Counted from the first letter of the stretch, positions 53,705 to 62,961 are shown. The stretch: DNA of 64,000 nucleotides from Levilinea saccharolytica (GCF_001306035.1 NZ_LGCM01000028.1:1-64000); one strand, 5' to 3'. Notes: generated by a model not told the origin, from the sequence alone. Made by a program: numbers and translations.

Positions 53705-54513
53705 TCATCGCCGTCATCGCCGACATCCACGCCAACCTGCCTGCCCTGCGTGCCGTGCTCAAACACGCTCGTGCCGCTGGGGCCGGCCCCATCTGGAACG
53801 TTGGCGATCACCTCGGCTACGGCCCCTTCCCCTCCGAAGTGGTGGATGCCATCCAGAAAAAACGCTTCGTCAACATCCTGGGCAATTACGATGCCAAAGT
53901 CCTGCGCGTGCCTGACAATGGCCATGTGCGCAAGACCAACCGCTGCAAACTGCGCGAACTCGCTTTCTCCTGGGCTTATGAAAATTTGACCCCCGCCCAA
54001 CGCAGCTACCTCCAATCCCTGCCCGCCGCGCTGCGCCTGACTCTGGGCCCCTGGCGGGTGCTGCTGGTGCACGGCAGTCCGGCCTCCCCCACCGAACACA
54101 TCTCACCCTCACTGCCTCCCGACCGCCTGCAGGAGCTGGCCGCCCTGGCCGAAGCGGACCTGGTCATCTGCGGGCATACCCACCGACCCTTCCTCACCCA
54201 GGCGGGCGGCACCTGGTTTCTCAACCCCGGCAGCGTCGGCCGCCCCGACGACCGCGACCCGCGCAGCGCCTATGCCCTCCTCACCCTCACCCCTTCCGGG
54301 GCCCTTTCAGCGCGCTTCTTCCGTCTGCCCTATGACTGCCAAAAGACTGCCGCAGCCGTGCAAAAGAAAGGCCTGCCGCCGGAATTTGCGCAGATGTTCC
54401 TGCAAGGCTGCGCCCTGGATGACATCCTCGATCAGCAGTCGCTCTCCGAACAGGCCGCCCTGCTTCCGCCCCCGCCCCAATCCTGCCCAAATCCGCCCCC
54501 CCAGGGGGTATAA
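53701..54513 (+). CDS. Calcineurin-like metallophosphoesterase
   Basis: The 270-residue protein has the core motifs DIHAN (D8, H10), GDHLGYGP (D36-region), GNYD (about 61-64), HGSP (about 120) and CGHTHRP (about 155-161). These bind two metal ions for phosphoester hydrolysis. Substrate is not apparent. Its coupling to a CHAD protein and proximity to phoU suggest a phosphate-rich polymer or nucleotide. The C-terminal tail (after about 235) is Pro/Gln-rich. A TATAAT overlaps its stop codon, near the next gene. Confidence 0.9.
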   Translation: MIIAVIADIHANLPALRAVLKHARAAGAGPIWNVGDHLGYGPFPSEVVDAIQKKRFVNILGNYDAKVLRVPDNGHVRKTNRCKLRELAFSWAYENLTPAQRSYLQSLPAALRLTLGPWRVLLVHGSPASPTEHISPSLPPDRLQELAALAEADLVICGHTHRPFLTQAGGTWFLNPGSVGRPDDRDPRSAYALLTLTPSGALSARFFRLPYDCQKTAAAVQKKGLPPEFAQMFLQGCALDDILDQQSLSEQAALLPPPPQSCPNPPPQGV

Positions 54514-54554
54514 TCAACCCGTTCAGCCCATCTTAATCCCCGGTCGAGGTTCTC

Positions 54555-55490
54555 TTGATTGCTACCATCTCCCAGCGCATTTTAGAAAATATCCAGAAAG
54601 TGATTGTTGGTAAAGAAGAAACCATCCGCCTGCTCCTCACCGCCGTGCTTTGTGAGGGTCATGTTCTGCTCGAAGATGTCCCCGGCACCGGCAAAACCAC
54701 CCTGGCCAACGCGCTGGCGGCTTCGCTGGGCTGCTCTTTCCGCCGCATCCAGTTCACCCCCGACCTGCTGCCCTCGGATGTCACCGGTTTGTCCTGGTTT
54801 AACCAAAAAATCCAGGAATTTGAATACCGCCCCGGTCCCATCATGGCTCAAATCATCCTGGCGGATGAAATCAACCGCGCCACCCCGCGCACCCAGTCTT
54901 CCATGCTGGAAGCCATGCAGGAACGTCAGGTGACCGGCGAAGGCGTCTCCCGCCCGCTGCCGCGCCCCTTCATCGTCCTCGCCACCCAGAATCCGGTCGA
55001 ATTGGAAGGCACTTTTCCCCTGCCCGAAGCCCAGCTCGACCGTTTTCTCCTGCGCCTGCCCATTGGCTACCCCTCGCAGGAAGAAGAAAACGCCATTCTG
55101 GATCGTTTTCGCTCCGCTGACCCGTTGGCCGACCTGCAGCCGGTCACCAGCCCGCAGGAGATCGTCGACCTTCAGCAGCGCCGCCGCGAAATCCGCGTGG
55201 AGAATTCCGTCCGCGATTACATCGTGCGCATCGCCCGTGCCACCCGCGAAAACCAGGATATTCAGCTCGGCGCCAGCCCGCGGGCCTCATTGGCGCTGTA
55301 TCAAGCCGCACAGGCCTGGGCCGCCATCCACAGCCGTGATTTTGTCATCCCTGATGACGTCAAATTCCTGGCGCCCTTCATCCTCTGCCACCGCATGATC
55401 ATCTCCCCCCAGGCCCAACTCCGCGGCCGCACCACCCCCGAGCTGGTCGCCGATATCGTTGCCGCCGTGCCCGTTCCGGTCGAAGGCTGA
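54555..55490 (+). CDS. MoxR-family AAA ATPase
   Basis: The 311-residue MoxR-type AAA+ protein has Walker A DVPGTGKTT (about 38-46), Walker B ILADEINRATP (about 99-109), sensor 1 IVLATQNPVE (about 140-149) and a C-terminal lid. It is thought to act as a chaperone for assembly of membrane or metal-containing complexes. The start is a TTG with GAGG seven bases before it. It is followed by DUF58 two bases after its stop, the usual partner. Confidence 0.95.
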   Translation: MIATISQRILENIQKVIVGKEETIRLLLTAVLCEGHVLLEDVPGTGKTTLANALAASLGCSFRRIQFTPDLLPSDVTGLSWFNQKIQEFEYRPGPIMAQIILADEINRATPRTQSSMLEAMQERQVTGEGVSRPLPRPFIVLATQNPVELEGTFPLPEAQLDRFLLRLPIGYPSQEEENAILDRFRSADPLADLQPVTSPQEIVDLQQRRREIRVENSVRDYIVRIARATRENQDIQLGASPRASLALYQAAQAWAAIHSRDFVIPDDVKFLAPFILCHRMIISPQAQLRGRTTPELVADIVAAVPVPVEG

Positions 55491-55492
55491 TC

Positions 55493-56692
55493 GTGCGCCC
55501 TCGCGACCTGTTGTCCAAATGGGACAACTTGCTCTTTCTGGTCTTTATCTTTGCCGTGCTCTTCCGGCAGGTCTGGCTGATTGCCTTTTCGGTGGCTGTC
55601 TCAGTGGTCTTCACCGCCGCGCGCATTTGGAATTACTACGCACTCAGCCGCATCACCTACCGCCGTCTGTGGCGCTACCGCCGCGGGTTCCCCGGCGAAT
55701 CCCTCACCGTGCGCATCCTCACCGCCAACGAGAAAATTCTGCCCCTGCCCTGGCTGCGCACCACCGACCCCTGGCCGCTGGCGGTCGGCCCGCAGGATGA
55801 AACCCTGCTCTCCCCTTCGCACATCGCCGATCAGGGCAATCTGGTCAACCTGTATTCCCTGCGCTGGTTCGAAAAAGTGGAACGCACGGTGGCCCTGCAG
55901 TTACGCCAGCGCGGCATCTATGACCTCGGCCCCACCCAACTGCAGTCCGGCGATCCTTTCGGCCTGTTTGATAACGCCGTTGAACATGACAACCAGGAAT
56001 ATCTCACCGTTTTTCCAGAGGTGCTGCCCCTGGAACGCCTGAAACTGGACGCCGAAGATCCCTTTGGCGACCGGCGCGCCCGCCGCCGCCTGGTGGAAGA
56101 TCCCACCCTGCCCATTGGCGTGCGTGATTATCACCCCGAAGATGATTTCCGCCACATCCATTGGCCCGCTACAGCCCGCAGCGGTCAAATGCAGGTGCGC
56201 ATGTTCCAGCCTGTCTCCTCTCAAGTCATGGTGGTCTGCCTGAACGTGTCCACCTCCGAACAGCCCTGGCTGGGCACGTACCATACCATGCTGGAGCAGC
56301 TGGTCAAAGTCACCGCCACCCTGGTGGTGCATGGGGTCGAAGACGGCTACGCGGTGGGGCTGATCTCCAACGGCTGCCTGGCCCACGCCGACCGCCCCTT
56401 CCGCATCCTGCCGGGGCGCTCGCGCGACCAGCTTTCCCTGCTGCTGCAAACCCTGGCCGCTGTCACCCCCTACACCACCACCCCTTTTGAGAAATATCTG
56501 GTCAAGGCCGCGTCCAATTTGCCCTACGGCGCCACCCTGCTCATCGTCACCGCCCTGGTGACCCCGGCCCTGCTGGAAACCCTCATCTCCATCCGCCGCT
56601 ACCGCACCCACACCACCCTCATCTGCCTGCAAGCTGCCCCTCCGCCCACCATCCCCGGCGTGCGCGTGCTGCACCTGCCCTTTTCACCATGA
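55493..56692 (+). CDS. DUF58-domain protein
   Basis: The 399-residue protein has two N-terminal membrane helices (about 10-45) and a large beta-rich region. The DUF58/vWA-like core shows RDYHPEDDFRHIHWPATARSG (about 207-227), followed by a Ser-rich MIDAS-like domain. It belongs to the MoxR-DUF58 membrane complex. The GTG start is two bases after the MoxR stop; its end overlaps the next gene by ATGA. Confidence 0.9.
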   Translation: MRPRDLLSKWDNLLFLVFIFAVLFRQVWLIAFSVAVSVVFTAARIWNYYALSRITYRRLWRYRRGFPGESLTVRILTANEKILPLPWLRTTDPWPLAVGPQDETLLSPSHIADQGNLVNLYSLRWFEKVERTVALQLRQRGIYDLGPTQLQSGDPFGLFDNAVEHDNQEYLTVFPEVLPLERLKLDAEDPFGDRRARRRLVEDPTLPIGVRDYHPEDDFRHIHWPATARSGQMQVRMFQPVSSQVMVVCLNVSTSEQPWLGTYHTMLEQLVKVTATLVVHGVEDGYAVGLISNGCLAHADRPFRILPGRSRDQLSLLLQTLAAVTPYTTTPFEKYLVKAASNLPYGATLLIVTALVTPALLETLISIRRYRTHTTLICLQAAPPPTIPGVRVLHLPFSP

Positions 56693-58167
56693 CGCCGCCC
56701 ACCCTTTCGCAAGTCCTCGCCGAAACCTTCGACCCCCAGCGCCTGCGCACGCAGGTCTGGTCCGAAATTGCCACTTTCTCGATGCTCATCGCCGAACTGT
56801 CGTGGATCGCAGCCTGGTACGGCGCGGTTCTGCTCAGCCAGGGCGGGTGGCTGCCCGCCTACGCGGTCTTGGGCGCTGTCACGCTGACCACACACATCCT
56901 CGTGCGCGTGCTCAACGCCCTGGAACTGCGCAGCCTGTACCGCATACCCGCTGTCCTGCTCTGGATTCTCTTCTCCGTTCTGGTCACCCTCAAACTGCTC
57001 CTCTATCCAGATCAGCCGCTGGGTGTGGGTGATCTGCTCTACCGTTCGGTTCAATTTCTAGTGGATCCCAATTCCGACCTGCGCGAGATCTTCCACCACT
57101 TCATCCTCCTCCTGCTCATCCTGCGCGGCCTGCGCATCGCCCGCGAGCCCGCCGACACCCTCACCACCGCCGCCAGTTTTCAGTTGGGCCTCTTCATGTT
57201 TCTGGTTTTTGGCCTGCTCCTCTCCGGCTCGCCCCTGGCCCAGCGCCCGCAGACCTACATCGCCCTGTACATCTTTTTGCTCTTCAGCCTCTTTGCCATG
57301 TTCACCGCCCGCATCGCCAGTCTGCGCGGCCTACGCGGCGGGCGCACGCCCGTGTTTAACCGCGGCTGGGCCTTGGGCGTGCTGCTCATCGGCCTCATCG
57401 TGGTCGCCGTAGGCGTGTTCTCTGGCTGGGCCCTCAGCGGCCAGTTGGGGCAGTGGATCGTCCAGCTCATCCTGGCCCTCACCGGGATCATCACCTTCCT
57501 GATCTTGCTGATTCTTTCCCCCCTTTTGCTGCTGCTGGCCCGCTGGATTCCCATGCTCATCGCCCGTTTTCAGAAGAATCTGGCAGACCCCATCAACGCC
57601 TGGCAGCAGTCCATGCAGGAATTCTTGCAGCACCAAAGTGAACAGGCTGCCGCCCATACCGAATGGGTCACCACCGGCCGCAACCTGGGGATCATCCTCT
57701 TCGCCCTGATCATCCTGGCTTCCATTCTGGGTGCCCTGCGCTGGCGGCAGCTGCGCATTCAGGCCGCCGCCGAAAAAGGCGACCCCAGCGGACGCCTGGG
57801 GCCTTTGACCCCCTGGGAATTTCTCACCGGCCGCCTGCGCTCCAGCCGCGACCTGAACCGTGCCCGCCGCCTGTTGGCTGCCGCCCGTATCCGTTGGGTG
57901 TACGCCCAGCTCATGGATCTGTGCGAAGACCTGGGCACCCCTCGTCCGCCGGCCCTGACCCCGCTGGAATTCATCCCCCGCGCCGCGGTGCTCTTCCCCG
58001 ACCATCTCGCTGGCCTGCAAACCCTCACCCAAGCCTACCTGCGCGTGCGCTACGGCGAACTGCCCGAAACTCAGGAAGAGGTAGACGCCGTCAATGCCGC
58101 CTGGGAAACCGTGCAGGCCGCCGGAAAGGCGCAGCTCCAGGCGCGCCGGAAACTGCCTAAAAATTAG
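56689..58167 (+). CDS. Membrane protein with DUF4129-like tail
   Basis: The 492-residue polytopic protein has about 8-9 hydrophobic segments (to about 355) with a middle loop, then a charged cytoplasmic tail. In that tail, about 385-490, LTGRLRSSRDLNRARRLL, PRPPALTPLEFIPRA and TQEEVDAVNAAWETVQ form the DUF4129 module commonly found in TgpA/transglutaminase partners. There is no transglutaminase core, so it seems to be the membrane half of a split TgpA-like system. The full TgpA-like gene lies at 16.6-18.9 kb instead. ATGA overlap with DUF58 ties it to MoxR. Confidence 0.82.
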   Translation: MTPPTLSQVLAETFDPQRLRTQVWSEIATFSMLIAELSWIAAWYGAVLLSQGGWLPAYAVLGAVTLTTHILVRVLNALELRSLYRIPAVLLWILFSVLVTLKLLLYPDQPLGVGDLLYRSVQFLVDPNSDLREIFHHFILLLLILRGLRIAREPADTLTTAASFQLGLFMFLVFGLLLSGSPLAQRPQTYIALYIFLLFSLFAMFTARIASLRGLRGGRTPVFNRGWALGVLLIGLIVVAVGVFSGWALSGQLGQWIVQLILALTGIITFLILLILSPLLLLLARWIPMLIARFQKNLADPINAWQQSMQEFLQHQSEQAAAHTEWVTTGRNLGIILFALIILASILGALRWRQLRIQAAAEKGDPSGRLGPLTPWEFLTGRLRSSRDLNRARRLLAAARIRWVYAQLMDLCEDLGTPRPPALTPLEFIPRAAVLFPDHLAGLQTLTQAYLRVRYGELPETQEEVDAVNAAWETVQAAGKAQLQARRKLPKN

Positions 58168-58197
58168 TCGAATGGGTGAGCCGTTTTGTGAAAAGCG

Positions 58198-58737
58198 TTA
58201 GAACGGCAGCAGATCCAAAAGCCCTGCGCCCCCATAGGCAAACACCAGCATTTTAAGAATTTTGCCGATCCAGCAAAACAAGAGAAACTTCCACAACGGC
58301 ATACGCATGGCCCCCGCCACGATTCCAGCGATATCAAAGGCCGGGTTGGGAACGAAGGACAGCAGCAGCACCGCCCAAATTCCGTAGCGCCGCATCCAAC
58401 CCTCCACCCGCGGATACCACCCCGCCCGCGAGGCCAACCCCCGTCCGCTGAAACCCGCCAGATAGCCCGAAATTTCCCCCAGTGCCGCCCCGCTGCCCGC
58501 CGCCATCGCCACCCAAAACGGGTCAAACACCGCCCCCATCGCCGAGGTCAAAATTACCCCCGGCAGCGGAATCACCAGGCTGGCGTTGGCCAGCAGCGAA
58601 AACAAGAAAATGCCTGGATACCCATAGCCTTCCAGGTCCGCGATGCGGTCTCGAATCAAGACCAGATAAATTGTCAGCCCAACCACCAGAACAAAAATGA
58701 GAATACGGATGATCTTCTGACGTGTGTCGGACTCCAT
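58198..58737 (-). CDS. VTT-domain (DedA/YqaA-like) membrane protein
   Basis: The 179-residue polytopic membrane protein has the VTT/SNARE-associated fold: a Gly-rich re-entrant region (FSLLANASLVIPLPGVILTSAMGAVFDP, about 45-72) and a second NPAFDIAGIVAGAMRM motif (about 130-145). Family members act in lipid scramblase-like or envelope functions. The ATG at 58737 is chosen because GAGGA lies about nine bases ahead. A TTG three codons earlier is too close to the site. The 5' end abuts the udk stop by overlap in the ORF, so the two are probably co-transcribed. Confidence 0.8.
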   Translation of the reverse strand: MESDTRQKIIRILIFVLVVGLTIYLVLIRDRIADLEGYGYPGIFLFSLLANASLVIPLPGVILTSAMGAVFDPFWVAMAAGSGAALGEISGYLAGFSGRGLASRAGWYPRVEGWMRRYGIWAVLLLSFVPNPAFDIAGIVAGAMRMPLWKFLLFCWIGKILKMLVFAYGGAGLLDLLPF

Positions 58738-58742
58738 GCAGA

Positions 58743-59378
58743 TCAATCCTCAGCCGAGAGCAGGGCTTCAATCCGCGCGATCACCATATCCAGCGCCACC
58801 GCGTTGAACCCGCCCTCAGGAATAATCACATCTGCATACCGTTTCGAAGGCTCCACAAAGTCCATGTGCATCGGCCGCACCGTGCTCAAATATTGAGAAA
58901 TTACGTTCTCGGTCGAACGTCCGCGCTCGATCAAATCGCGCTGAAGCCGCCGGATAAAGCGCAAATCCGCGTCGGTATCCACGAAAATCTTCACATCAAA
59001 CACTTTGCGCAGCTCCGGCTCGGCAAAAATAAGGATGCCCTCCACCAGGATCACCGGCCGCGGCTCCACCCTCAGGGTGCGGTCGGTGCGCGTGTGGATA
59101 GTGAAATCGTAAATCGGCAAATCCACCGGCTCCCTGCGCTTGAGCTGCATGATGTGCTGCAGCATCAAATCCGATTCCAGCGAATTGGGATGGTCAAAGT
59201 TCACCTCCCGCCGCTGCACCTCCGGCAAATGGGACAGGTCGCGGTAATAGGCGTCGTGCGGCAAATAGGCAATCCGCAGCGGCCCTACCCGGTTTAAAAT
59301 CGAGTTAGCAACGGTCGTCTTGCCCGACCCCGACCCGCCCGCAATGGCAATCACCAGAGGTTCGCGTGTATTTTTCAT
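58743..59378 (-). CDS. udk: Uridine kinase
   Basis: The 211-residue enzyme phosphorylates uridine and cytidine. It has P-loop GGSGSGKTT (about 14-22), NFDHPNSLE (about 76-84), the nucleoside-contact YDFTIHTR (about 107-114), VEGILIF (about 129-135) and RDLIERGRS (about 163-171). Length is typical for Udk (about 210). TATAAT lies six bases before the ATG, so it is probably leaderless. It shares the transcript with the VTT protein. Confidence 0.95.
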   Translation of the reverse strand: MKNTREPLVIAIAGGSGSGKTTVANSILNRVGPLRIAYLPHDAYYRDLSHLPEVQRREVNFDHPNSLESDLMLQHIMQLKRREPVDLPIYDFTIHTRTDRTLRVEPRPVILVEGILIFAEPELRKVFDVKIFVDTDADLRFIRRLQRDLIERGRSTENVISQYLSTVRPMHMDFVEPSKRYADVIIPEGGFNAVALDMVIARIEALLSAED

Positions 59379-59384
59379 GCCGCC

Positions 59385-59390
59385 ATTATA
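59385..59390 (-). promoter_or_regulatory. -10 box six bases before udk
   Basis: A perfect TATAAT on the minus strand, then six bases, then the udk ATG. There is no ribosome site between. The best -35 guess is TTGCCG with a 20-base spacer, which is weak. Confidence 0.55.
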
Positions 59391-59402
59391 CCCGATGCCG
59401 TT

Positions 59403-60626
59403 TTACCACACGGCAAATTGCAGCCACATAATTCCTGCCGCCAGGGTGACAATCGTCACCAAAAGCCCCACACGCGTGTACTCCCAAAAGCCCATGTGAA
59501 TCCGCGCGCTGCCGGCGATTTCGGCCACAATCAGGTTGGCCACCGACCCCAACAAGGTCAAATTTCCCGCCAGGGTCGAAGCCACCGCCAGAGTCAGCCA
59601 GCCCGCCGTTGGCGAATGCAGCTGCATCACCACCGGCTTCAGCAGCAGCACCGCCGGGACGTTGGACACCAGGTTGCTGAGCACCAGCGTGGTCAGCGAA
59701 AACTGCCAGATGCCCGTATCCGGCGAAAGCCCCGCCAATCGGAAGAGTTCCCCCGCCACACCGTTGGCCTCCAGCGAACCCGTCACCACAAACATGGCCG
59801 CAAAAAAAGCCAGCAGCCCCCAGTTGATCTCATAAAATACGTGTTCCGGCGACACGCGCCGCGTGAACAGCAGCGCGCAGGCCGCTAGAAAAGAGGCTTC
59901 GGCCACCGGCGCGCCCAGCAAAAACGCTGTCAAAAGCCCGCCCGTCACCACCAGACTCTTGATCAGCAGCGGCCGGTTCAGTTCCAGGGGCTGCTCGGTC
60001 AAATCGCCCAGCGCCTCGCGCCGGAACTCGCCAGGATAGAACCAAATCACCACCCCCCACACCACCACCAGCCCCATCACAGCTACCGGCAGCAGCGGCA
60101 GGGCAAAATCCAGGTACGAGATACCCGATGCCGTGCCGATGATCATATTCTGCGGGTTCCCCGTCAGCGTTGCCGCCGAACCGATGTTTGAAGCCGTCGC
60201 CAGGGCAATGAGGTACGGCAGCGGGTTGCGCCGTGCCCCCTGGGTGATCTGCACCACCAGCGGGGTGAACATCAGGCAAATGGTATCGTTCAGGAACAGC
60301 GCGCTCAGCAGCCCCGCCAGGGCAATTTCCACCGCCAACAAGATCCGCGGCGAACGCGCCGTCTTTAAAAGTCCCCGGCCTGCCAGTTGAAAAAAGCCCG
60401 CCATCTGCAAATTCGCATTCAGGATCATCATCGAGAACAGCAGGATGAGCGTATCCAGGTCCAAAAAATCCCCCAGCGCTGAAAATGCCACCTGACGGGT
60501 GGCGATGAGCAGCCCGGCGCCCATCAGCGTAATCGTGGTACGGTTGGCGCGCAGCCCCGGCCAGCGCCCCACCGCAATCCCGATATACGTCACGGTCACA
60601 ATGATCAGCGTAATCCAAAAATCCAT
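59403..60626 (-). CDS. SLC13/ArsB-type anion permease
   Basis: The 407-residue polytopic protein has about 11 hydrophobic segments and the two-fold repeated ion-transporter architecture (NHALE/SLC13 or ArsB/NhaD group). Conserved pieces are FLDLDTLILLFSMMILN (about 52-68), LNDTICLMFTPLVVQITQ (about 108-125, with the SNT-like NDT), GNPQNMIIGTASGISY (about 153-168) and LVSNVPAVLLLKPVV (about 315-329). Likely substrates are dicarboxylate, sulfate, arsenite or phosphate; not decided here. The ATG at 60626 has GGAGGG nine bases upstream and is preferred to an upstream frame that has no site. Confidence 0.85.
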   Translation of the reverse strand: MDFWITLIIVTVTYIGIAVGRWPGLRANRTTITLMGAGLLIATRQVAFSALGDFLDLDTLILLFSMMILNANLQMAGFFQLAGRGLLKTARSPRILLAVEIALAGLLSALFLNDTICLMFTPLVVQITQGARRNPLPYLIALATASNIGSAATLTGNPQNMIIGTASGISYLDFALPLLPVAVMGLVVVWGVVIWFYPGEFRREALGDLTEQPLELNRPLLIKSLVVTGGLLTAFLLGAPVAEASFLAACALLFTRRVSPEHVFYEINWGLLAFFAAMFVVTGSLEANGVAGELFRLAGLSPDTGIWQFSLTTLVLSNLVSNVPAVLLLKPVVMQLHSPTAGWLTLAVASTLAGNLTLLGSVANLIVAEIAGSARIHMGFWEYTRVGLLVTIVTLAAGIMWLQFAVW

Positions 60627-60770
60627 CCAGCCAGCCCTCCAAAGCGGTGATTCTACTCCAAACCCTCGGGCTTGTGCGAAAGCCGGTGTTTTCCAAGTGG
60701 TAATATTTGAATTATTTTGATAAAATAAATAAATATCTGACGGCCCACACATTTCCAACGGAGTGTCATC

Positions 60771-61385
60771 ATGATGTCCGCGCCGCCTTCCAAAATGCCT
60801 CTGATCGCCCTGGTGGGTGTAGACGGCTCAGGCAAATCTTCGGTCATACAGGCTTTACAAGCCGAGCTGCAAGCTGAGAATATCCCCGTGCACGTTCTGC
60901 ACGGGAATAACCTCCTGCCCAAAAACGGCCCCATTACCAATCACCAACACCCGCCGCGCCCTTTCTTTTCCAGCTGTCTAAAAATGCTCTACCGCGCCCT
61001 CCGCTGGCTCGGTCACTATTATCTGCATCTTCGGCCGCGCATGAATTCCGGCGTGCTCCTGCTATCCGACCGCCATTATTTCGACGACGTTGCCATTGAC
61101 CCGCGCAAATACCGCTACGGCGGCCCGCACGCCCTGGTGAACCGTCTGCGCTGCCGTCTGCCCCGCCCCGACCTGTTCATCTTTTTGGATGCGACCCCCG
61201 AAGTCCTCCTTTCGCGCAAACAGGAAATCCCTCTGGATGAAGTCGTGCGCCTGCGCGCCGCGTACCAATCCATGCTGGCCTGCCAACCCAACACCCGTCA
61301 GGTGGATGCCTCAGCCCCCTTACCCCAGGTGCTGGCCGAGGTGCGCGCCGTCATCCAACCTTACCTTCCCGCCGGTCAAAGTTAA
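60771..61385 (+). CDS. Thymidylate kinase-like P-loop kinase
   Basis: The 204-residue protein has P-loop GVDGSGKS (about 16-23) and the DRHYFDD motif (about 102-108, thymidylate kinase-like DR(Y/H) site), then DLFIFLDATPEVLLSRK (about 135-151). The lid lacks the typical TMK pattern, so it may phosphorylate another small molecule. Many polysaccharide loci encode a similar family member. The first of two adjacent ATGs is used; GGAG lies about eight bases before it. No partner gene is adjacent. Confidence 0.82.
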   Translation: MMSAPPSKMPLIALVGVDGSGKSSVIQALQAELQAENIPVHVLHGNNLLPKNGPITNHQHPPRPFFSSCLKMLYRALRWLGHYYLHLRPRMNSGVLLLSDRHYFDDVAIDPRKYRYGGPHALVNRLRCRLPRPDLFIFLDATPEVLLSRKQEIPLDEVVRLRAAYQSMLACQPNTRQVDASAPLPQVLAEVRAVIQPYLPAGQS

Positions 61386-61479
61386 GCTCACCAGCCGCGC
61401 CGGAGACTTTGCCCCATCTCGATGAACCAGACGGCCTTCGTGATTTTACCTATACGCAGGTGGATTTTTCCCTCATCCC

Positions 61480-61509
61480 TTGTCGGGGAAACCACATTTC
61501 TGGTATAAT
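61480..61509 (+). promoter_or_regulatory. Promoter of tRNA-Thr
   Basis: TTGTCG (61480-61485), an 18-base spacer and a perfect TATAAT (61504-61509), 13 bases before the tRNA. Confidence 0.75.
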
Positions 61510-61522
61510 ACCCCTCGCAGTC

Positions 61523-61595
61523 GCCACCTTAGCTCAGCTGGTAGAGCAGACGATTCGTAATCGTCAGGTCATGAGTTCGAACCTCATAGGTGGCT
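61523..61595 (+). tRNA. tRNA-Thr (anticodon CGT)
   Basis: The 73-base cloverleaf has acceptor GCCACCT/AGGTGGC, D-arm GCTC/GAGC, anticodon stem GACGA/TCGTC with loop TTCGTAA, and T-arm ATGAG/CTCAT. CCA is not encoded. It has its own promoter and terminator. Confidence 0.97.
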
Positions 61596-61608
61596 CATGC
61601 CCGAACCC

Positions 61609-61650
61609 AAATTTCCGGCAGGCACTTTTTGCCCTGCTGGGAATTTTTTT
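61609..61650 (+). terminator. Terminator of tRNA-Thr
   Basis: An imperfect stem AAATTTCCGGCAGG (61609-61622) pairs with CCTGCTGGGAATTT (61633-61646), in a run of T7. Confidence 0.75.
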
Positions 61651-61688
61651 ATTCCCCGTCAACCGACCCCACCCTCGCCCCATAAAGG

Positions 61689-61694
61689 TATAAT
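61689..61694 (+). promoter_or_regulatory. -10 box seven bases before a GT4 start
   Basis: A perfect TATAAT followed by seven bases and the ATG at 61702. No ribosome site intervenes, so the mRNA should be leaderless. The sequence upstream is tRNA-Thr terminator, leaving space for only a poor -35. Confidence 0.5.
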
Positions 61695-61701
61695 CTTTCA
61701 T

Positions 61702-62961
61702 ATGAACATAGCCATGCTCTCCTATCACACCTGCCCCCTGGCCACCCTCGGCGGCAAAGACACCGGCGGGATGAATGTGTATGTCCGCGAGCTTGCCACC
61801 CAACTGGGGCGCATGAAAATTCACGTGGATGTGTTCACCCGTTCCCAGGATGAGCATGTCCCCCACGTGCTCCACGACCTCGGCTTTGGCAACCGGGTTG
61901 TGCATGTGCCCGCCGGGCCGGAATACCCCCTGCCCAAATCGGATCTGCCCCAATATCTGCCCACCTACGCCGAATCCATTCGCCGCTTTGCCGAAGAAAA
62001 AAACATCCACTACGATGTCATCCATTCTCACTACTGGATGTCCGGCGTCGCCGCATTGGACCTTCAGCAGGCCTGGAACGCCCCCATCGTGCAGATGTTT
62101 CACACCCTCGGCCATATGAAAAACCGTGTGGCCCTCACCCCCGCGGAGATGGAAGGCCCCTACCGCGTGGAGGGCGAACAAACCGTCATCCGCGGCGCAC
62201 AGCGCATCATCGCCGCTACCCTGGCCGAAAAGGCCCAGTTGGAATTTCTGTATCAAGCCGACAAGCGCAAGATCACCATCATTCCCCCCGGTGTAGACAC
62301 CTCGCGCTTCTACCCCATCCCCTGTGAAGAGGCCCGTGACGTCATCGGCATCCCCTGCGGTGATAACATGATCCTCTACGTGGGGCGCATCGAGCCACTC
62401 AAAGGCATTGATACTCTCATCCAGGCCCTGGCGGCCATGCGCTCTGACCCCCGGCTCATTCCCATCCCCCATTACCTCACCATCATCGGCGGCGACCCCG
62501 ATGTGACCCCTCAGAACATGAGCGCAGAAATGGCCCGCCTGCGCGCCCTGTGCAAAGACTTAGGTCTGAACGATATGGTGCTCTTCATCGGCAAACGCAG
62601 CCAGGATACCCTGCCTTATTACTATTCCGCCGCAGAGATTGTGGTGGTGCCCTCGCATTACGAATCGTTTGGCATGGTGGCCCTGGAAGCGATGGCCTGC
62701 GGAACCCCCGTGGTGGCCTCTCAGGTCGGCGGCCTGGGCTTTTTGGTGCAGAACGGCGTCAACGGCTATTCCGTCCCCGACCGCGACCCCAACGCCCTGG
62801 CAGAGCGCCTCACCCAGCTCATCTGTGACCCCGACCTGCGCGCGCAGCTCGGCGCCCAGGCAGAGGAGTACGCCCAGGCGTACGCCTGGGAAAACATCGC
62901 CAGCCGCATGATTCAAGTGTACGAACAGCTGCTTCAGCCCAAACCTGCGCCGCAGACCTAA
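61702..62961 (+). CDS. GT4-family glycosyltransferase (MshA/sucrose-synthase-like)
   Basis: The 419-residue GT-B enzyme has the long GGKDTGGMNVYVRELATQLG signature at 18-37 and the HSHYWMSG acceptor stretch (about 112-119). The donor domain shows ILYVGRIEPLKGIDTLI (about 223-239) and EIVVVPSHYESFGMVALEAMACGTPVVAS (about 312-340, E-x7-E present). This group includes glycosyltransferases acting on inositol or sucrose-like acceptors; donor and acceptor here are not predictable. The start is fixed by the conserved N-terminus. It converges on the next gene with a four-base CTAA overlap. Confidence 0.93.
   Translation: MNIAMLSYHTCPLATLGGKDTGGMNVYVRELATQLGRMKIHVDVFTRSQDEHVPHVLHDLGFGNRVVHVPAGPEYPLPKSDLPQYLPTYAESIRRFAEEKNIHYDVIHSHYWMSGVAALDLQQAWNAPIVQMFHTLGHMKNRVALTPAEMEGPYRVEGEQTVIRGAQRIIAATLAEKAQLEFLYQADKRKITIIPPGVDTSRFYPIPCEEARDVIGIPCGDNMILYVGRIEPLKGIDTLIQALAAMRSDPRLIPIPHYLTIIGGDPDVTPQNMSAEMARLRALCKDLGLNDMVLFIGKRSQDTLPYYYSAAEIVVVPSHYESFGMVALEAMACGTPVVASQVGGLGFLVQNGVNGYSVPDRDPNALAERLTQLICDPDLRAQLGAQAEEYAQAYAWENIASRMIQVYEQLLQPKPAPQT

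Noticed and set aside
58168-58197. Short hairpin GCCGTT/AACGGC between converging genes at about 58.2 kb
   Set aside because: No T-run on either side and a loop of about 16 bases; not convincing as a terminator.
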